The position numbers were made by a program, and so were the translations under genes. This document shows, one piece after another, positions 20,367-29,877 of a DNA stretch of 64,000 bases. The DNA lies in assembly GCF_024357955.1 (NCBI RefSeq), contig NZ_JANEYT010000001.1, forward strand, positions 158,150 to 222,149. The letters run 5' to 3'. Position 1 is the first letter of the stretch. Each line of letters opens with the position of its first letter. This stretch comes from Photobacterium pectinilyticum (GTDB lineage: Bacteria; Pseudomonadota; Gammaproteobacteria; Enterobacterales; Vibrionaceae). The notes under the pieces are model-generated. The model saw nothing but the letters and a program-made list of their open reading frames with translations. It did no database searches and was not told where the DNA came from.

Positions 20367-20518
20367 GTTAACTAACCTTACAGAATCAAGAACTCAATGC
20401 TAGCACAGGGAGGATTTTTGAGCGAGAGGACGCTCCAACGAGCGCCCAATGATTAGCCAGCTACCACAGAAAAATATAACTTAGAGGTAAGCTGAATGAC
20501 CAAAACAGAAGAAGATGA

Positions 20519-21064
20519 TTAGTGGCCGTCGAAATCACAGATACTGAACACGTTCAGGTCGATCCCTTTCAGTCGCTCTTCGCCACCAATGTCCGGTAGG
20601 TTGATGACGAAAGCAGCATCTTCAACGATGCCACCTAAGCGGCGTACCAGCTTGGTTGTCGCTTCAATGGTGCCACCGGTTGCCAGCAAATCATCGACCA
20701 GCAAAACCTTGTCGCCTTCTTTGATCGCATCGACGTGGATCTCAAGCGTATCCTGCCCATACTCTAGCTCGTAGCTCTCACCAATCACTTCACGTGGCAA
20801 CTTGCCAGGCTTACGAACCGGCACAAAACCTACGCCCAATTCAAGAGCCAGAGGGGCACCGAACAAAAAGCCACGCGCCTCAGTACCAATTACCTTAGTG
20901 ATCCCTTTACCTTTATATTTATCGATGAGGATCTCCATGGTCGCGCGGTAAGCGGCTGGATCTTCCATCAGGCTAGTCACATCGCGAAACAGGATCCCTG
21001 GCTTTGGATAATCAGGAATGGATTTGATGCTATTTTTGATCAACGCGAGCTTTTCTTGGGTCAT
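20519..21064 (-). CDS. apt: Adenine phosphoribosyltransferase
   Basis: Purine-salvage enzyme that makes AMP from adenine and PRPP. The start at 21064 (MTQEKLALI) gives 181 residues, near the E. coli length of 183. The longer frame adds a Cys-rich tail with no support. The PRPP-binding motif [13 protein letters not shown] and the flexible-loop region ([10 protein letters not shown]) are present. It is next to dnaX, as in many gammaproteobacteria. Confidence 0.96.
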   Translation of the reverse strand: MTQEKLALIKNSIKSIPDYPKPGILFRDVTSLMEDPAAYRATMEILIDKYKGKGITKVIGTEARGFLFGAPLALELGVGFVPVRKPGKLPREVIGESYELEYGQDTLEIHVDAIKEGDKVLLVDDLLATGGTIEATTKLVRRLGGIVEDAAFVINLPDIGGEERLKGIDLNVFSICDFDGH

Positions 21065-21219
21065 AATAATTTTCCAATAAATAATACGGCAGCATGATGA
21101 CACACTGCCGAAAAAACTGGTTCAAATAGTAGTTTTTTTCCCATGGCGGGGCAAGGATTGCTACATACTCAACGTTCAGAGGATGATCCAGATACCATCA
21201 AAGAGTGACGAGGGGCCTG

Positions 21220-21600
21220 CTAACCTTGCGCCGTGGAATGATCGCGCTCAGGTAAGCGGTTAAACCAAACCAGCAGAATAACCAACATACCCACCAGCAT
21301 GACTTTGTGCCAAAGCAGCGGCACGAGGAAAATAGACAGGCTAAAACTGGCGACAATCATGATATTGGCTCGTCGCTTAACGTGTTTGGACACCGCTCGG
21401 TGATGGTGCCAATTCTGCAAAATAGGGCCAAATCTCGGATGGTTAAGCAGCCAATGGTTGAGCTTTGGCGATCCCCGCATGAAACAGGCACTGGCTAGCA
21501 GCAAAAATGGCGTCGTGGGTAGCAGTGGCAGAAAGGCCCCGACTAGCCCCAAGGCAACACAGACCCAGCCACATAACAACAGAAGTGTTTTCTTTACCAT
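21220..21600 (-). CDS. ybaN: DUF454 family inner-membrane protein YbaN
   Basis: 126 residues with an N-terminal membrane helix (LLLLCGWVCVALGLVGAFLPLLPTTP, glycine- and proline-rich), the family hallmark FLLLASACFMRGSPKLNHWLLNH and two further hydrophobic segments. The biochemical role is unknown. The position beside apt matches E. coli, where ybaN precedes apt. Confidence 0.88.
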   Translation of the reverse strand: MVKKTLLLLCGWVCVALGLVGAFLPLLPTTPFLLLASACFMRGSPKLNHWLLNHPRFGPILQNWHHHRAVSKHVKRRANIMIVASFSLSIFLVPLLWHKVMLVGMLVILLVWFNRLPERDHSTAQG

Positions 21601-21645
21601 AGCGAAACGGCTCTTTACCCTTTACTACGAGTTTACCAGCTAAAA

Positions 21646-21696
21646 TAAAAATACCAACAATCCAAATCTTGTCAGAGTGGATTGTTGGTATTTATT
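21646..21696 (-). terminator. Long hairpin after the 38-residue ORF
   Basis: AAATACCAACAATCC and GGATTGTTGGTATTT form a 15-bp perfect stem around a 15-base loop, with T-rich flanks on both strands. A second inverted repeat (CCTCATAAGC at 21702-21711, GCTTATGAGG at 21721-21730) overlaps the end of the small ORF. Confidence 0.6.
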
Positions 21697-21722
21697 TCAA
21701 GCCTCATAAGCATCGTCAGTGC

Positions 21723-21839
21723 TTATGAGGTAAGCATACCGATCCAAGTTAAGATTGCGGGTAGTGTCGGCAGCGCCAACACAGCAACAAAACCGAAGAA
21801 ATATTTAACGTTATACGGATCTTGAAATCCCTGCTCCAT
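21723..21839 (-). CDS. 38-residue membrane peptide of unknown function
   Basis: The frame starts at the ATG at 21839, with GGAAG eight bases upstream, and encodes a soluble start MEQGFQDPYN followed by one long hydrophobic segment (about residues 13-36) ending in Thr-Ser. It has a good ribosome site, a sensible membrane topology and a following hairpin, which together argue for a real gene. I do not recognise the family. A role as a small subunit or regulator of a membrane complex is possible but unsupported. Confidence 0.65.
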   Translation of the reverse strand: MEQGFQDPYNVKYFFGFVAVLALPTLPAILTWIGMLTS

Positions 21840-22049
21840 GGTAGACTTCCTTTATTGATTGATTAGGTATTAACAGCTCTTAGGCCGCCATTTATTTGTG
21901 CAATCAATATAGCGGAAAGGTACTACGACAAAAACCGAGAGAATTTATGGTTATTGCCATACAACCCCATAATTATTTGATTCAAATCACAATCATTCTC
22001 AAGGATCGTCTTAGACTGAAATAATCACTAATAAAATAATAAAAGGCTT

Positions 22050-22415
22050 ATGACAACGTCAGATAAACTTTACGAGCAGCTGCAACAGCGCCTGGAACAA
22101 GAGCACGGTATGTTGTCACGCGAACTCAAGCACGAGATGCTACTCAATACCTTGGTGCCGTCGGCAACAGCGATTGAGGATGCCGAATTGAGCGAGTTAA
22201 TCGTGATGGCCAAATCTGCATTCATTCCCAACCTATTTGATTTGGCCGTTCGAATGGAGCGCATTGACGCGGCAGTATGCTCGGTCAAGCTGGGGATGTA
22301 TGGACTGTGTGTCGATTGCGAAGATGAAATTGCAATTGAAGATCTTGAAAAAGACCCAGCTCAACCGCGCTGCAGCAGTTGCCGCGAGCACAGCCGCTAC
22401 CACCACGACAACTAA
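22050..22415 (+). CDS. TraR/DksA-family zinc-finger protein
   Basis: 121 residues with a helical N-terminus and a C-terminal C4 zinc finger (CVDC, then 17 residues, then CSSC). This family acts through the RNA polymerase secondary channel. It is shorter than classical DksA (about 150 residues) and lacks an obvious Asp-x-x-Asp coiled-coil tip, so it is probably a DksA paralogue rather than DksA itself. It is monocistronic. The upstream bases 21985-22005 (AATCACAATCATTCTCA) have a weak resemblance to a Fur box. Confidence 0.8.
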   Translation: MTTSDKLYEQLQQRLEQEHGMLSRELKHEMLLNTLVPSATAIEDAELSELIVMAKSAFIPNLFDLAVRMERIDAAVCSVKLGMYGLCVDCEDEIAIEDLEKDPAQPRCSSCREHSRYHHDN

Positions 22416-22496
22416 TACACCAATAAGCGAGCTCTCCCGCCTCTTGGTATATCAGGGTTTCAGCTAATACAGTACCGCCCTGAATACGGCTTGTCA

Positions 22497-23138
22497 TTAG
22501 GGCGCTGATTGCTGCTTAACCCATTGCTCAAAAGCAACTCTTTCTTCCGCATTGGCTTTGCTATACCAGAGCTTGAGCTGGATAAATGCATCGCCAGTGA
22601 TGCTGACTTCCCCTTTATCACTCACTTCGACTGTTGCCTGTTCTAGATCGACCGCGTAACCTTCTTCAAAAGTGATCCCGTGTTCACGGTTGTAATCGGC
22701 AACCAAGCCTTCCATGTCGCTATAAGACGCGAAACCTTTGCCTTGCAACTCGACATGCTCAAGCGCCTTCGTGGTGCCATCCGCCAATTCAAGCTGCCAT
22801 TCAGGGCCGCGCTGGAAATAGGCTTTAGCCTGACTCAGGCTCGATAATCGAGGCAAGACAATAGTGGCATCCTGTTTGGGCACATCCATCTCAAACAGGT
22901 ATGGTCGCGTAGTGTACATCTTGCTCTTCGAGCCATCTTTAACTTCGCCGTCAAAACGAACCACTACCTGATGTTGACCTTCGGTCAGCTCAATACTGTC
23001 GGCTTCTGACCAAAACGTTGACTCGACTTGCTTACCATCCACTACCAGCAGCTTGATGTTTTGGCCGGTACTCAGTGTGGCTGCCTGCAGGCCCACCGGC
23101 AGCGCCATTAGCCCAATGGCCACTAACCATTTATTCAT
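22497..23138 (-). CDS. DUF2057 family exported protein (YccT-like)
   Basis: 213 residues from the ATG at 23138, which has GGATT upstream. The signal peptide ends GLQAA near residue 20. The mature part begins with the family pattern of a beta-rich domain ([29 protein letters not shown]). It is periplasmic or outer-membrane associated. DUF2057 proteins such as YccT affect curli in enterobacteria, and no role is established for this one. Confidence 0.8.
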   Translation of the reverse strand: MNKWLVAIGLMALPVGLQAATLSTGQNIKLLVVDGKQVESTFWSEADSIELTEGQHQVVVRFDGEVKDGSKSKMYTTRPYLFEMDVPKQDATIVLPRLSSLSQAKAYFQRGPEWQLELADGTTKALEHVELQGKGFASYSDMEGLVADYNREHGITFEEGYAVDLEQATVEVSDKGEVSITGDAFIQLKLWYSKANAEERVAFEQWVKQQSAP

Positions 23139-23189
23139 TGTTAATCCCTTACTTGCTGTCATAACACAATTTTGTCATCACTAAGATAA

Positions 23190-23222
23190 CAAAAAGCCGC
23201 CTGAATGAGGCGGCTTTTTTTG
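23190..23222 (-). terminator. Terminator of the second porin gene
   Basis: AAAGCCGCCT/AGGCGGCTTT hairpin with A-run and T-run flanks. On the minus strand it lies directly after the porin stop. Confidence 0.88.
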
Positions 23223-23249
23223 GGAGCGTTTCTTAACCGAAAATGACGA

Positions 23250-24227
23250 TTAGAAGATGACTTCCATACCAACTACATAACCGAACTCTGCGTCGTCAAC
23301 GTCTGTGTAGCCGATTTCAGCGTAAGCTTTTACGTTGCTGTGAAGCTGCTCAGTCACGTTCGCATAGAAAGTGTTGGCATCTTCAGAGTCTTTGCCGCCA
23401 GCTGTAGACTTAAAGTCAGCATTTAAGTAAGTGTAACCAAGAGCAAAGGTGGTTTTGTCCATAGTGTATGAACCAGCAAGGGCTGCTGTGTCAGCTTCAA
23501 CTTTACCGGTATTATCTTCATACTCAACTTGACCGAAAGAAGCAGATAGGGCGATAGCGCCCATGTAGTATTCTGCCTCTAGATTATAACCGTCAATGTC
23601 AAGAACGGAGCCATCACCAAAGAATGAAGTGAATGAACCTTTAACATCAGAACCTGAGTATAGGTATACACGGGCATCAAAGTCACCAAAGCGGGCACCT
23701 AGACGACCATCGATAATATCGGTATCTGTTGTATCACTATCATTATCTTCACCAACAATACCAGAAATACCGGCATAGAACTGGCCGTTATCGAAAACGT
23801 ATTTGATAGCCCGATTACCTTCAGCCTGCACAAAATCCAGACCGTCACCACCTAGCTCGTAATCTTTACCGATACCTGAGTCATCGGCAATCAAGAGCTG
23901 GCGACCGAACGTTAGGGTACCAAAATCACCACCAAGACCGACGAACAACTTATCGTTTGATACCTTTGAGTCAGCATTATCATCAAACGAGAAACCGATA
24001 CCGGCAACCGCATTTAGCTGGTTAGATAGTGCAATCGTAGTATTTAACTGTAGATCACCATCATCCAAACGTAATTCTGCGTTGCTATCTTGGGCATATC
24101 CTTGCATGAACTGAACTTCCGCAGCACCGGTAAGGTCAACGAGAACGCCGTTTGCGTCATATAGGTTGATGCCAGCTTGCGCTGAGCCTGCTGCTAGTAC
24201 TGCTAGAGCTAGAAGAGTCTTTTTCAT
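23250..24227 (-). CDS. Outer-membrane porin (OmpU/OmpL-like)
   Basis: 325 residues from the ATG at 24227; a GTG three codons earlier is also in frame. The signal peptide ends GSAQAG. The mature protein begins INLYDANGV, and the strand pattern includes GLGGDFGTLTFGRQ, a porin loop-3 region motif. It ends EVIF with a terminal Phe. It is paralogous to the porin at 15.8 kb but clearly different in sequence. The upstream region is AT-rich, as for regulated porins. Confidence 0.88.
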   Translation of the reverse strand: MKKTLLALAVLAAGSAQAGINLYDANGVLVDLTGAAEVQFMQGYAQDSNAELRLDDGDLQLNTTIALSNQLNAVAGIGFSFDDNADSKVSNDKLFVGLGGDFGTLTFGRQLLIADDSGIGKDYELGGDGLDFVQAEGNRAIKYVFDNGQFYAGISGIVGEDNDSDTTDTDIIDGRLGARFGDFDARVYLYSGSDVKGSFTSFFGDGSVLDIDGYNLEAEYYMGAIALSASFGQVEYEDNTGKVEADTAALAGSYTMDKTTFALGYTYLNADFKSTAGGKDSEDANTFYANVTEQLHSNVKAYAEIGYTDVDDAEFGYVVGMEVIF

Positions 24228-24765
24228 AATATCCACTGCCTTTTCTTATTTAGACTGGAATTCCTGTTTCCAGAATTCCTTTTCTTTTTTTATCCCCAGT
24301 TTTCCATGCCCTACAAACATATAACGCATTAAGAAAACTAAAGAGTCGAAATTTATGGAACTCATCCTGACAGAAGATTCCTCTTTGTGTCAAATCTTCT
24401 AAAGCTAAACTAAAAAAACATTAACAGGCATTAAATTCAACAGGTTACAAAATACACGCATGCTAATTGAGCATTGTTTTTATATAAAAAATACCTATTC
24501 ATAAAAAAGTAATGCATGAATTATCAACACAAAAAACTACAAATTTAGCAAAATAAAGCAACTAGAAGCGCAAAACACCGCGACTAGCAGATATTTGTGG
24601 TGATTTAGCATTAAAAACCATCGGCACAGATCTGCTTCCCACTAGTTCAATCTTATTTCGTGAACTGGTTCTCATTTTTAAAAGGCAAAGCTCAAAAACC
24701 AGTGAGCGGTCACATTCAGATGTTCGTGCTATAATGCGCGCCCCTGTCCCGATGAAGTTTCAGTT
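24228..24765. other. AT-rich region between the porin and dinG
   Basis: About 540 bases with no gene. There is a short inverted repeat GGAATTCCTG/CAGAATTCC near 24255-24280 and long A/T-rich stretches likely to contain the porin promoter. No LexA box is obvious before dinG. Confidence 0.5.
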
Positions 24766-26847
24766 ATGCTACACAACCAGATAAAGAGTGATATCAAGCA
24801 GTGCTATGAGAACCTGGGCAATCAGCTCGATAACTTTATACCTAGAAGAGCTCAAAACTATCTGGTTGCAGAGATAGCCAAGACACTTGGCGGTGAATAC
24901 CATGCCAAACACCGCATGCTGGTCGGTGAAGCCGGGACAGGAATTGGTAAATCACTCTCCTACCTACTAGGGGCGATCCCGTTTGCGGTGTTCAACAACA
25001 AGAAGGTGTTGATTTCCACCGCGACGGTTGCCCTGCAAGAGCAGCTGATCAATAAAGACTTGCCTTTGTTCAACCGTATTTACCCCAAAGAGTTCAGCTT
25101 TATCTTGGCCAAGGGCCGTCAACGCTATTGTTGCAATCATAAATTGGAATCCAGCTGTAATAGTGACGAAAGTCAGCAGGTTAGCCTTTGGGATGAAAAA
25201 CCTAAAAAGTCGGATTTAGACCTTTTGAAGCGGATGTTGATAGCCAGCGAGGGCGGGAAATGGGATGGCGACCGGGACAGTTGGCCAACCACCATCCCGG
25301 ACCGTGTCTGGCAGCAGATCGTTGCCGATAAGCACAGCTGTCATGCTGGCTTGCCTAAGCACCGGGATTGCCCATTCGCCAAGGCGCGAGAGCACCTCGA
25401 AAAAGCCGATGTCATTATTGCCAACCATGCCTTACTAATGGCAGACATAGAATTGGGCGGCGGAATTATCTTGCCGGAGCCGGAGAAAACCATCTATGTT
25501 ATTGATGAAGCACATCATTTACCCCAAGTTGCGCGTGACTTTTCTTCGGCAGCAGCCAGCCTTAAAGGTGCAGCCAGCTGGTTGGAAAAGCTCAACCAAT
25601 CTGTCGGTAAATTGGCAGAGTTGGCCGATTACAAAAAATCAGGCCGGTTCCAGACCGCATTGAGCGAGAACATTGCGACGCTGATTCCAACACTGCGCCA
25701 AATCGCCAGCAGCATCGATGACAGCCAATTCAATAAAGACGGCGTTTACCGCTTTGAACACGGCGAACTTCCAGCATGGCTGCAAGAAGAAGCCAAGGGG
25801 TGTAAAGATGCCAGCAAGAAAGCCTTACAAGCATTGGGGAAAATCCACGATTTGATCTCCGAGCGCACGAAAGACAATGAAATCTTACCAAGACTCGGTG
25901 AACAAGCACTTACCGAATCCGGCTTTTATTTACAGCGACTTGAAAACCTTGAGAAGGTCTGGAGCTTAATGGCCCAGCCCAACAAGGACAAAGGCGCCCC
26001 GCTCGCACGCTGGATAGAAAAAAGCCAAGACCGTGAGAATGACTACGTTATTGAAGTCTCCCCGCTTGAAGTCGGCTACCGCCTCGATCAATTACTATGG
26101 AGCCGCGCTGTGGGCTCAATTCTGGTATCGGCAACCCTACGGGCATTGAACCAGTTTGACTACTTTTGTCGCCAGGCCGGTATTTATGAAAAAGAAGCCA
26201 CCCGCTTCTTAGCCCTGGCCTCACCGTTTGACTACCAAAATAACGCCCGACTGGTGATCCCGGCCCTACCTCTCGAGCCGCAAGCAGACAAATTTACCGA
26301 TTTGCTTATCGACACCCTGCCAGAATACCTCGAAGGGGAAACATCTAGCCTTGTCTTATTTTCTTCCTATTGGCAGATGAACCAAGTCGCAGACAAGCTC
26401 CGACCTCTGGCGAAAAAGAACCGGTGGGAACTCCTTGTTCAAGGTGAAGAGTCACGTCAAACCACTCTAAAAAAACATAAAGAGAACTGTAAAAAAGGTA
26501 AAACCAGCATTTTGTTTGGTACTGGTAGCTTCTCCGAAGGTCTTGATTTGCCAGGTGATTTACTTAAAAATCTGATCATAACCAAGATCCCTTTCGCGGT
26601 GCCGACCTCGCCAGTAGAAGAAGCCCACGCAGAGTACATTGAAAGCCGCGGTGGTAACCCGTTTTTACAAATCTCGGTACCGGAAGCGAGCAAGAAGCTT
26701 ATCCAGTCGGTGGGACGCCTGCTGCGTAAAGAAGATGATACAGGGAGAGTCGTGCTGCTCGACCGCCGGGTGATCACCAGACGCTACGGCAAAGCCTTGC
26801 TCGACTCATTACCACCTTTCGAACGTGTCATAGAACACGTCAAATAG
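24766..26847 (+). CDS. dinG: ATP-dependent 5'-3' DNA helicase DinG
   Basis: XPD-like superfamily 2 helicase with an iron-sulfur cluster that unwinds D-loops, R-loops and forked DNA. It has 693 residues. The Walker A motif is GEAGTGIGKS near residue 58. The cluster cysteines lie between motifs Ia and II (CCNHKLESSC, CHAGLPKHRDC). The DEAH box is VIDEAHH, and the C-terminal helicase motif is QSVGRLLRKEDDTG. It heads a run of co-directional genes, 22 bp before the TSUP permease. Confidence 0.95.
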   Translation: MLHNQIKSDIKQCYENLGNQLDNFIPRRAQNYLVAEIAKTLGGEYHAKHRMLVGEAGTGIGKSLSYLLGAIPFAVFNNKKVLISTATVALQEQLINKDLPLFNRIYPKEFSFILAKGRQRYCCNHKLESSCNSDESQQVSLWDEKPKKSDLDLLKRMLIASEGGKWDGDRDSWPTTIPDRVWQQIVADKHSCHAGLPKHRDCPFAKAREHLEKADVIIANHALLMADIELGGGIILPEPEKTIYVIDEAHHLPQVARDFSSAAASLKGAASWLEKLNQSVGKLAELADYKKSGRFQTALSENIATLIPTLRQIASSIDDSQFNKDGVYRFEHGELPAWLQEEAKGCKDASKKALQALGKIHDLISERTKDNEILPRLGEQALTESGFYLQRLENLEKVWSLMAQPNKDKGAPLARWIEKSQDRENDYVIEVSPLEVGYRLDQLLWSRAVGSILVSATLRALNQFDYFCRQAGIYEKEATRFLALASPFDYQNNARLVIPALPLEPQADKFTDLLIDTLPEYLEGETSSLVLFSSYWQMNQVADKLRPLAKKNRWELLVQGEESRQTTLKKHKENCKKGKTSILFGTGSFSEGLDLPGDLLKNLIITKIPFAVPTSPVEEAHAEYIESRGGNPFLQISVPEASKKLIQSVGRLLRKEDDTGRVVLLDRRVITRRYGKALLDSLPPFERVIEHVK

Positions 26848-26869
26848 TAGATATAGTTGATAACGACTC

Positions 26870-27643
26870 ATGATTGAAATGATAGAGCCAGGAATGTGGC
26901 TCTTACTTGGATTAATTGCCCTTCTGGCCGGTTTTATCGATGCGGTCGCGGGTGGAGGGGGTATGCTAACCGTCCCCGCCCTGTTGTCTATTGGCCTGCC
27001 GCCTCACATTGCATTAGGCACCAATAAACTGGCAGCCACTTTTGCTTCTTCTACAGCGGCATGGGCCTATTACAAAAAACAGCTTTTTTCACCCTCTTTT
27101 TGGCGTCAGTCCTTCATCGCCACCCTTATCGGTGCGATTGGCGGCACCCTGGTGGTTGATATGATTTCTACCGAATGGTTAGAGAAAGCGCTACCGCTGA
27201 TCATTCTAGCCACTGCGGTTTATACCCTTTGGCATCCACACCCCAAAGGGAATAGCCACCGCTTACCGGAAAAATCCGCTAACCTGACCAAAAAACAGTG
27301 GGCACAGGGAACAAGCTTAGGTTTCTATGATGGCGTTGCAGGCCCCGGAACCGGTGCCTTCTGGACCGTGTCGAATATGGCGCTGTACCGTCTCGATATC
27401 CTGATGGCATCAGGCCTTGCCAAAGCGATGAACTTTACCAGTAACCTAACCTCACTGGTGACCTTTGCCATCTTAGGGCATATTAATGTATTGCTAGGCC
27501 TAACAATGGGCGTCTGCCTGATGATCGGTGCCTATATCGGCGCTCATTCTGCCATTCGCTTTGGCGCACGCTTCATCCGGCCCGTTTTTGTCACCGTGGT
27601 TATTGTTCTAGCCATCAAACTGGCCCTGCAGGCCTGGTTTTAA
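26870..27643 (+). CDS. yfcA: TauE/SafE (TSUP) family membrane permease, YfcA-like
   Basis: 257 residues, almost entirely hydrophobic, with seven or eight helices. The family start is present (GFIDAVAGGGGMLTVPALL) and its internal duplicate (GFYDGVAGPGTGAFW). TSUP proteins move sulfur-containing or organic anions; the substrate here is unknown. It lies between dinG and priC, an order seen in Vibrionaceae. Confidence 0.88.
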   Translation: MIEMIEPGMWLLLGLIALLAGFIDAVAGGGGMLTVPALLSIGLPPHIALGTNKLAATFASSTAAWAYYKKQLFSPSFWRQSFIATLIGAIGGTLVVDMISTEWLEKALPLIILATAVYTLWHPHPKGNSHRLPEKSANLTKKQWAQGTSLGFYDGVAGPGTGAFWTVSNMALYRLDILMASGLAKAMNFTSNLTSLVTFAILGHINVLLGLTMGVCLMIGAYIGAHSAIRFGARFIRPVFVTVVIVLAIKLALQAWF

Positions 27644-27669
27644 CCCGCCGCTGAATCTGGAGTCATACT

Positions 27670-28221
27670 ATGCTCGACTTCCAACGACTGGAAGAAATCG
27701 CTACCCAATTGACCGACGAGGCTGCCAGAACCGATAGCAAGCGGGGAGAAGCCCAGCGTCCGCTATTTGATGAGCAGCTGTTTCATTGCCGCAGTAAACT
27801 GCTGGTCCCTTGTGTCGAGGAAATCCGTGAAGAAATTCTGGCACTCAGCCGTGAGCACACCCAAGGAAAGCTCGCCCCCAGCCGTACCCAGCATATTTGT
27901 GAACGCATCGTTTCACAAATCCAGGCGGTACAGCGGGAACTGGCCACGCAGCAAATTCGCAAAAATGAACCGCAACGAACAAGGAGCTGGCGCAAGCCGA
28001 TATATGAACTCAAGCAAGATCTCGCCCAGCACCAAGAATGGGCCAAACGCTTAACGACGATGCAGCGCAACAAAGAGCGTGCAGTGAGCCGCTGCCGCTC
28101 AGTTGAAGAGCGACAAAGTTTGGAGAGCGAAGCCGCAACCTTGGCTGATCGCTTGTACCGCTGCCGCGCCGCACTAGCAAAACTCGAAAAGCAGATCAGT
28201 ATGCGGGAGCGAAAAGGTTAA
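27670..28221 (+). CDS. priC: Primosomal replication protein N'' (PriC)
   Basis: 183-residue, highly charged helical protein for replication restart. It recognises stalled forks and helps load DnaB. The family pattern of Arg/Gln-rich helices is visible (LFDEQLFHCRSKLLVPCVEEIREE, and ALAKLEKQIS at the end). The TAA stop overlaps the ATG of the next gene by one base. Confidence 0.85.
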   Translation: MLDFQRLEEIATQLTDEAARTDSKRGEAQRPLFDEQLFHCRSKLLVPCVEEIREEILALSREHTQGKLAPSRTQHICERIVSQIQAVQRELATQQIRKNEPQRTRSWRKPIYELKQDLAQHQEWAKRLTTMQRNKERAVSRCRSVEERQSLESEAATLADRLYRCRAALAKLEKQISMRERKG

Positions 28222-29153
28222 TGGCACTTCATTTGGTTTATCACCCTATTTACTCAGAGCTTGATCTGCCACCGCAGCATCGCTACCCCATCCACAAATA
28301 TCGGATGCTGTATCAGCACCTAAACCAAGAGTTGCGACTCGGCTTACACCCTCAGCTGCAGTTGCACCAGCCACACCCCATCAGCATTGATGAGGTCAAA
28401 CAACTGCACCACCCCGATTACATTGATGCCCTGTTTAGCAACACCTTGCCTGCCGCAAAAATGCGTCGAATTGGTTTTCCATGGAGTACGCAGCTTATTG
28501 AGCGTACCCTGACCTCTTCGGGTGGCACCAAGCTAACCGTCGATTTAGCTTACCAGCACGGCATCGGGATCCACCTTAGCGGCGGCTATCATCACGCCCA
28601 TCATGATTTTGGCAGTGGTTTTTGTCTCATTAACGATCTGGCACTTGCTGCCCGCCACGCCCTTACCCTAGACGGTATCGACAAGGTCATGATCATTGAT
28701 TGTGATGTCCACCATGGTGATGGAACGGCAACCTTATTGGCTGATGATCCGGAGATCATTACTTTTTCCGTCCACTGCGACAAGAATTTCCCCGCCCGTA
28801 AGCCAGCCTCAGATATCGATCTCGCCCTGCCTAGGGAAACGACCACCGAAGAATACCTCGACGCTTTTGCCGGTATTCTGCACCTTGCGCTGGCACAGCA
28901 CCAACCGGATATGGTGCTCTACGATGCCGGAGTTGATATCCACCAGCACGATGAATTGGGCTACTTCAACGTATGTACCGACGGTATTTACCGGCGCGAT
29001 CATTTAGTATTGACCCTTTGCCATAATACCAGTATCCCCGTTGCAGCTGTCGTTGGCGGTGGTTACCGCAGTGAACATCAACATCTGGTCAACCTGCATG
29101 CCCAGCTTATATACTCAGCGCTGGATATATTGGCGCAGCGCCCTTGTAACTAA
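28221..29153 (+). CDS. Histone deacetylase-family amidohydrolase
   Basis: 310 residues with the arginase/deacetylase fold. The active-site segments are GGYHHAHHDFGSGFC and DCDVHHGDG (zinc Asp/His), followed by YDAGVDIHQHDELG. Bacterial members deacetylate acetylated amines or lysines; the natural substrate here is unknown. It is translationally coupled to priC (TAATG junction) and followed closely by ybaM. Confidence 0.9.
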   Translation: MALHLVYHPIYSELDLPPQHRYPIHKYRMLYQHLNQELRLGLHPQLQLHQPHPISIDEVKQLHHPDYIDALFSNTLPAAKMRRIGFPWSTQLIERTLTSSGGTKLTVDLAYQHGIGIHLSGGYHHAHHDFGSGFCLINDLALAARHALTLDGIDKVMIIDCDVHHGDGTATLLADDPEIITFSVHCDKNFPARKPASDIDLALPRETTTEEYLDAFAGILHLALAQHQPDMVLYDAGVDIHQHDELGYFNVCTDGIYRRDHLVLTLCHNTSIPVAAVVGGGYRSEHQHLVNLHAQLIYSALDILAQRPCN

Positions 29154-29171
29154 CCAGACAACGTGAGCATT

Positions 29172-29354
29172 ATGACTGAATCAACATCATCACCCCTAGA
29201 CAACGCCCCGGACGATATCAAATTAGCGGTGGATCTTATCTACCTACTCGAAAGCAATGAGGTCGATCTTGAAACAGGATTGTCTGCGATCAATATCGTG
29301 AAAGGGGATCTAGAAGCCAAGTTAAAAGCACAAAAAGTGTCAAAAGCCCAATAG
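29172..29354 (+). CDS. ybaM: YbaM-family small protein (DUF2496)
   Basis: 60 residues. The core [17 protein letters not shown] matches the family, which is defined by this helical motif. An in-frame GTG at 29163 could add three residues. No function is established. In Vibrionaceae it commonly trails the deacetylase gene, as here. Confidence 0.85.
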   Translation: MTESTSSPLDNAPDDIKLAVDLIYLLESNEVDLETGLSAINIVKGDLEAKLKAQKVSKAQ

Positions 29355-29448
29355 CCCGACCTCTTTGAGCAATTTCGCGTAAACCCTCGCCGATGAGGGC
29401 GGTGAGTAGTCACTGCCTATCATTACTGCATCTCAAACAAGCAGCTTA

Positions 29449-29608
29449 TACCAATCTGGATAAGTCGTTGATCAAGTATTTTCACTGGAAAAAACGTTGT
29501 TATCAAGGCAGAGATTGCAGTAACTAGTGGCTCTAATTACAAAATATCTAACGCAGAGAACAGCGATTTTAACCTGCAAGACTGATCAAATATTTATGTA
29601 GGTTGGTA
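29449..29608 (+). mobile_element. 160-bp MITE-like repeat, copy 2
   Basis: Same length and almost the same sequence as copies 1 and 3, in the opposite orientation to copy 1. The terminal inverted repeats are TACCAATCTGGATAAG and TACCAACCTACATAAA (the latter on the minus strand at the right end). It is flanked by TA on both sides, consistent with a TA target duplication. It is non-coding. Confidence 0.9.
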
Positions 29609-29877
29609 TTAATACCCAGCGAAGCTCATCCTCAAGCTGCTTACCTATTTCCATTTTAAACATATACCCAATAGGTACAACGCCCGTCAAAATAATGACT
29701 AACTGACCATTACTCGCCATGAAAAAGTCACTTTATTCAATTGACATGTTTTTAAATAAATAATTAAATCATTGGTATTTAACTTATTTTTATATCGTTC
29801 TACAATCTTTACCGCAAAAAATATAATTATATTTTCAAAACATATTTTTACTCATATACATACCCGTTGGAGCTGTA
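29609..29877 (+). other. AT-rich promoter region of the lipoprotein gene
   Basis: 270 bases, very AT-rich from 29740 on, with several possible -10 boxes. No gene is seen. GGAG precedes the lipoprotein ATG. Confidence 0.4.
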
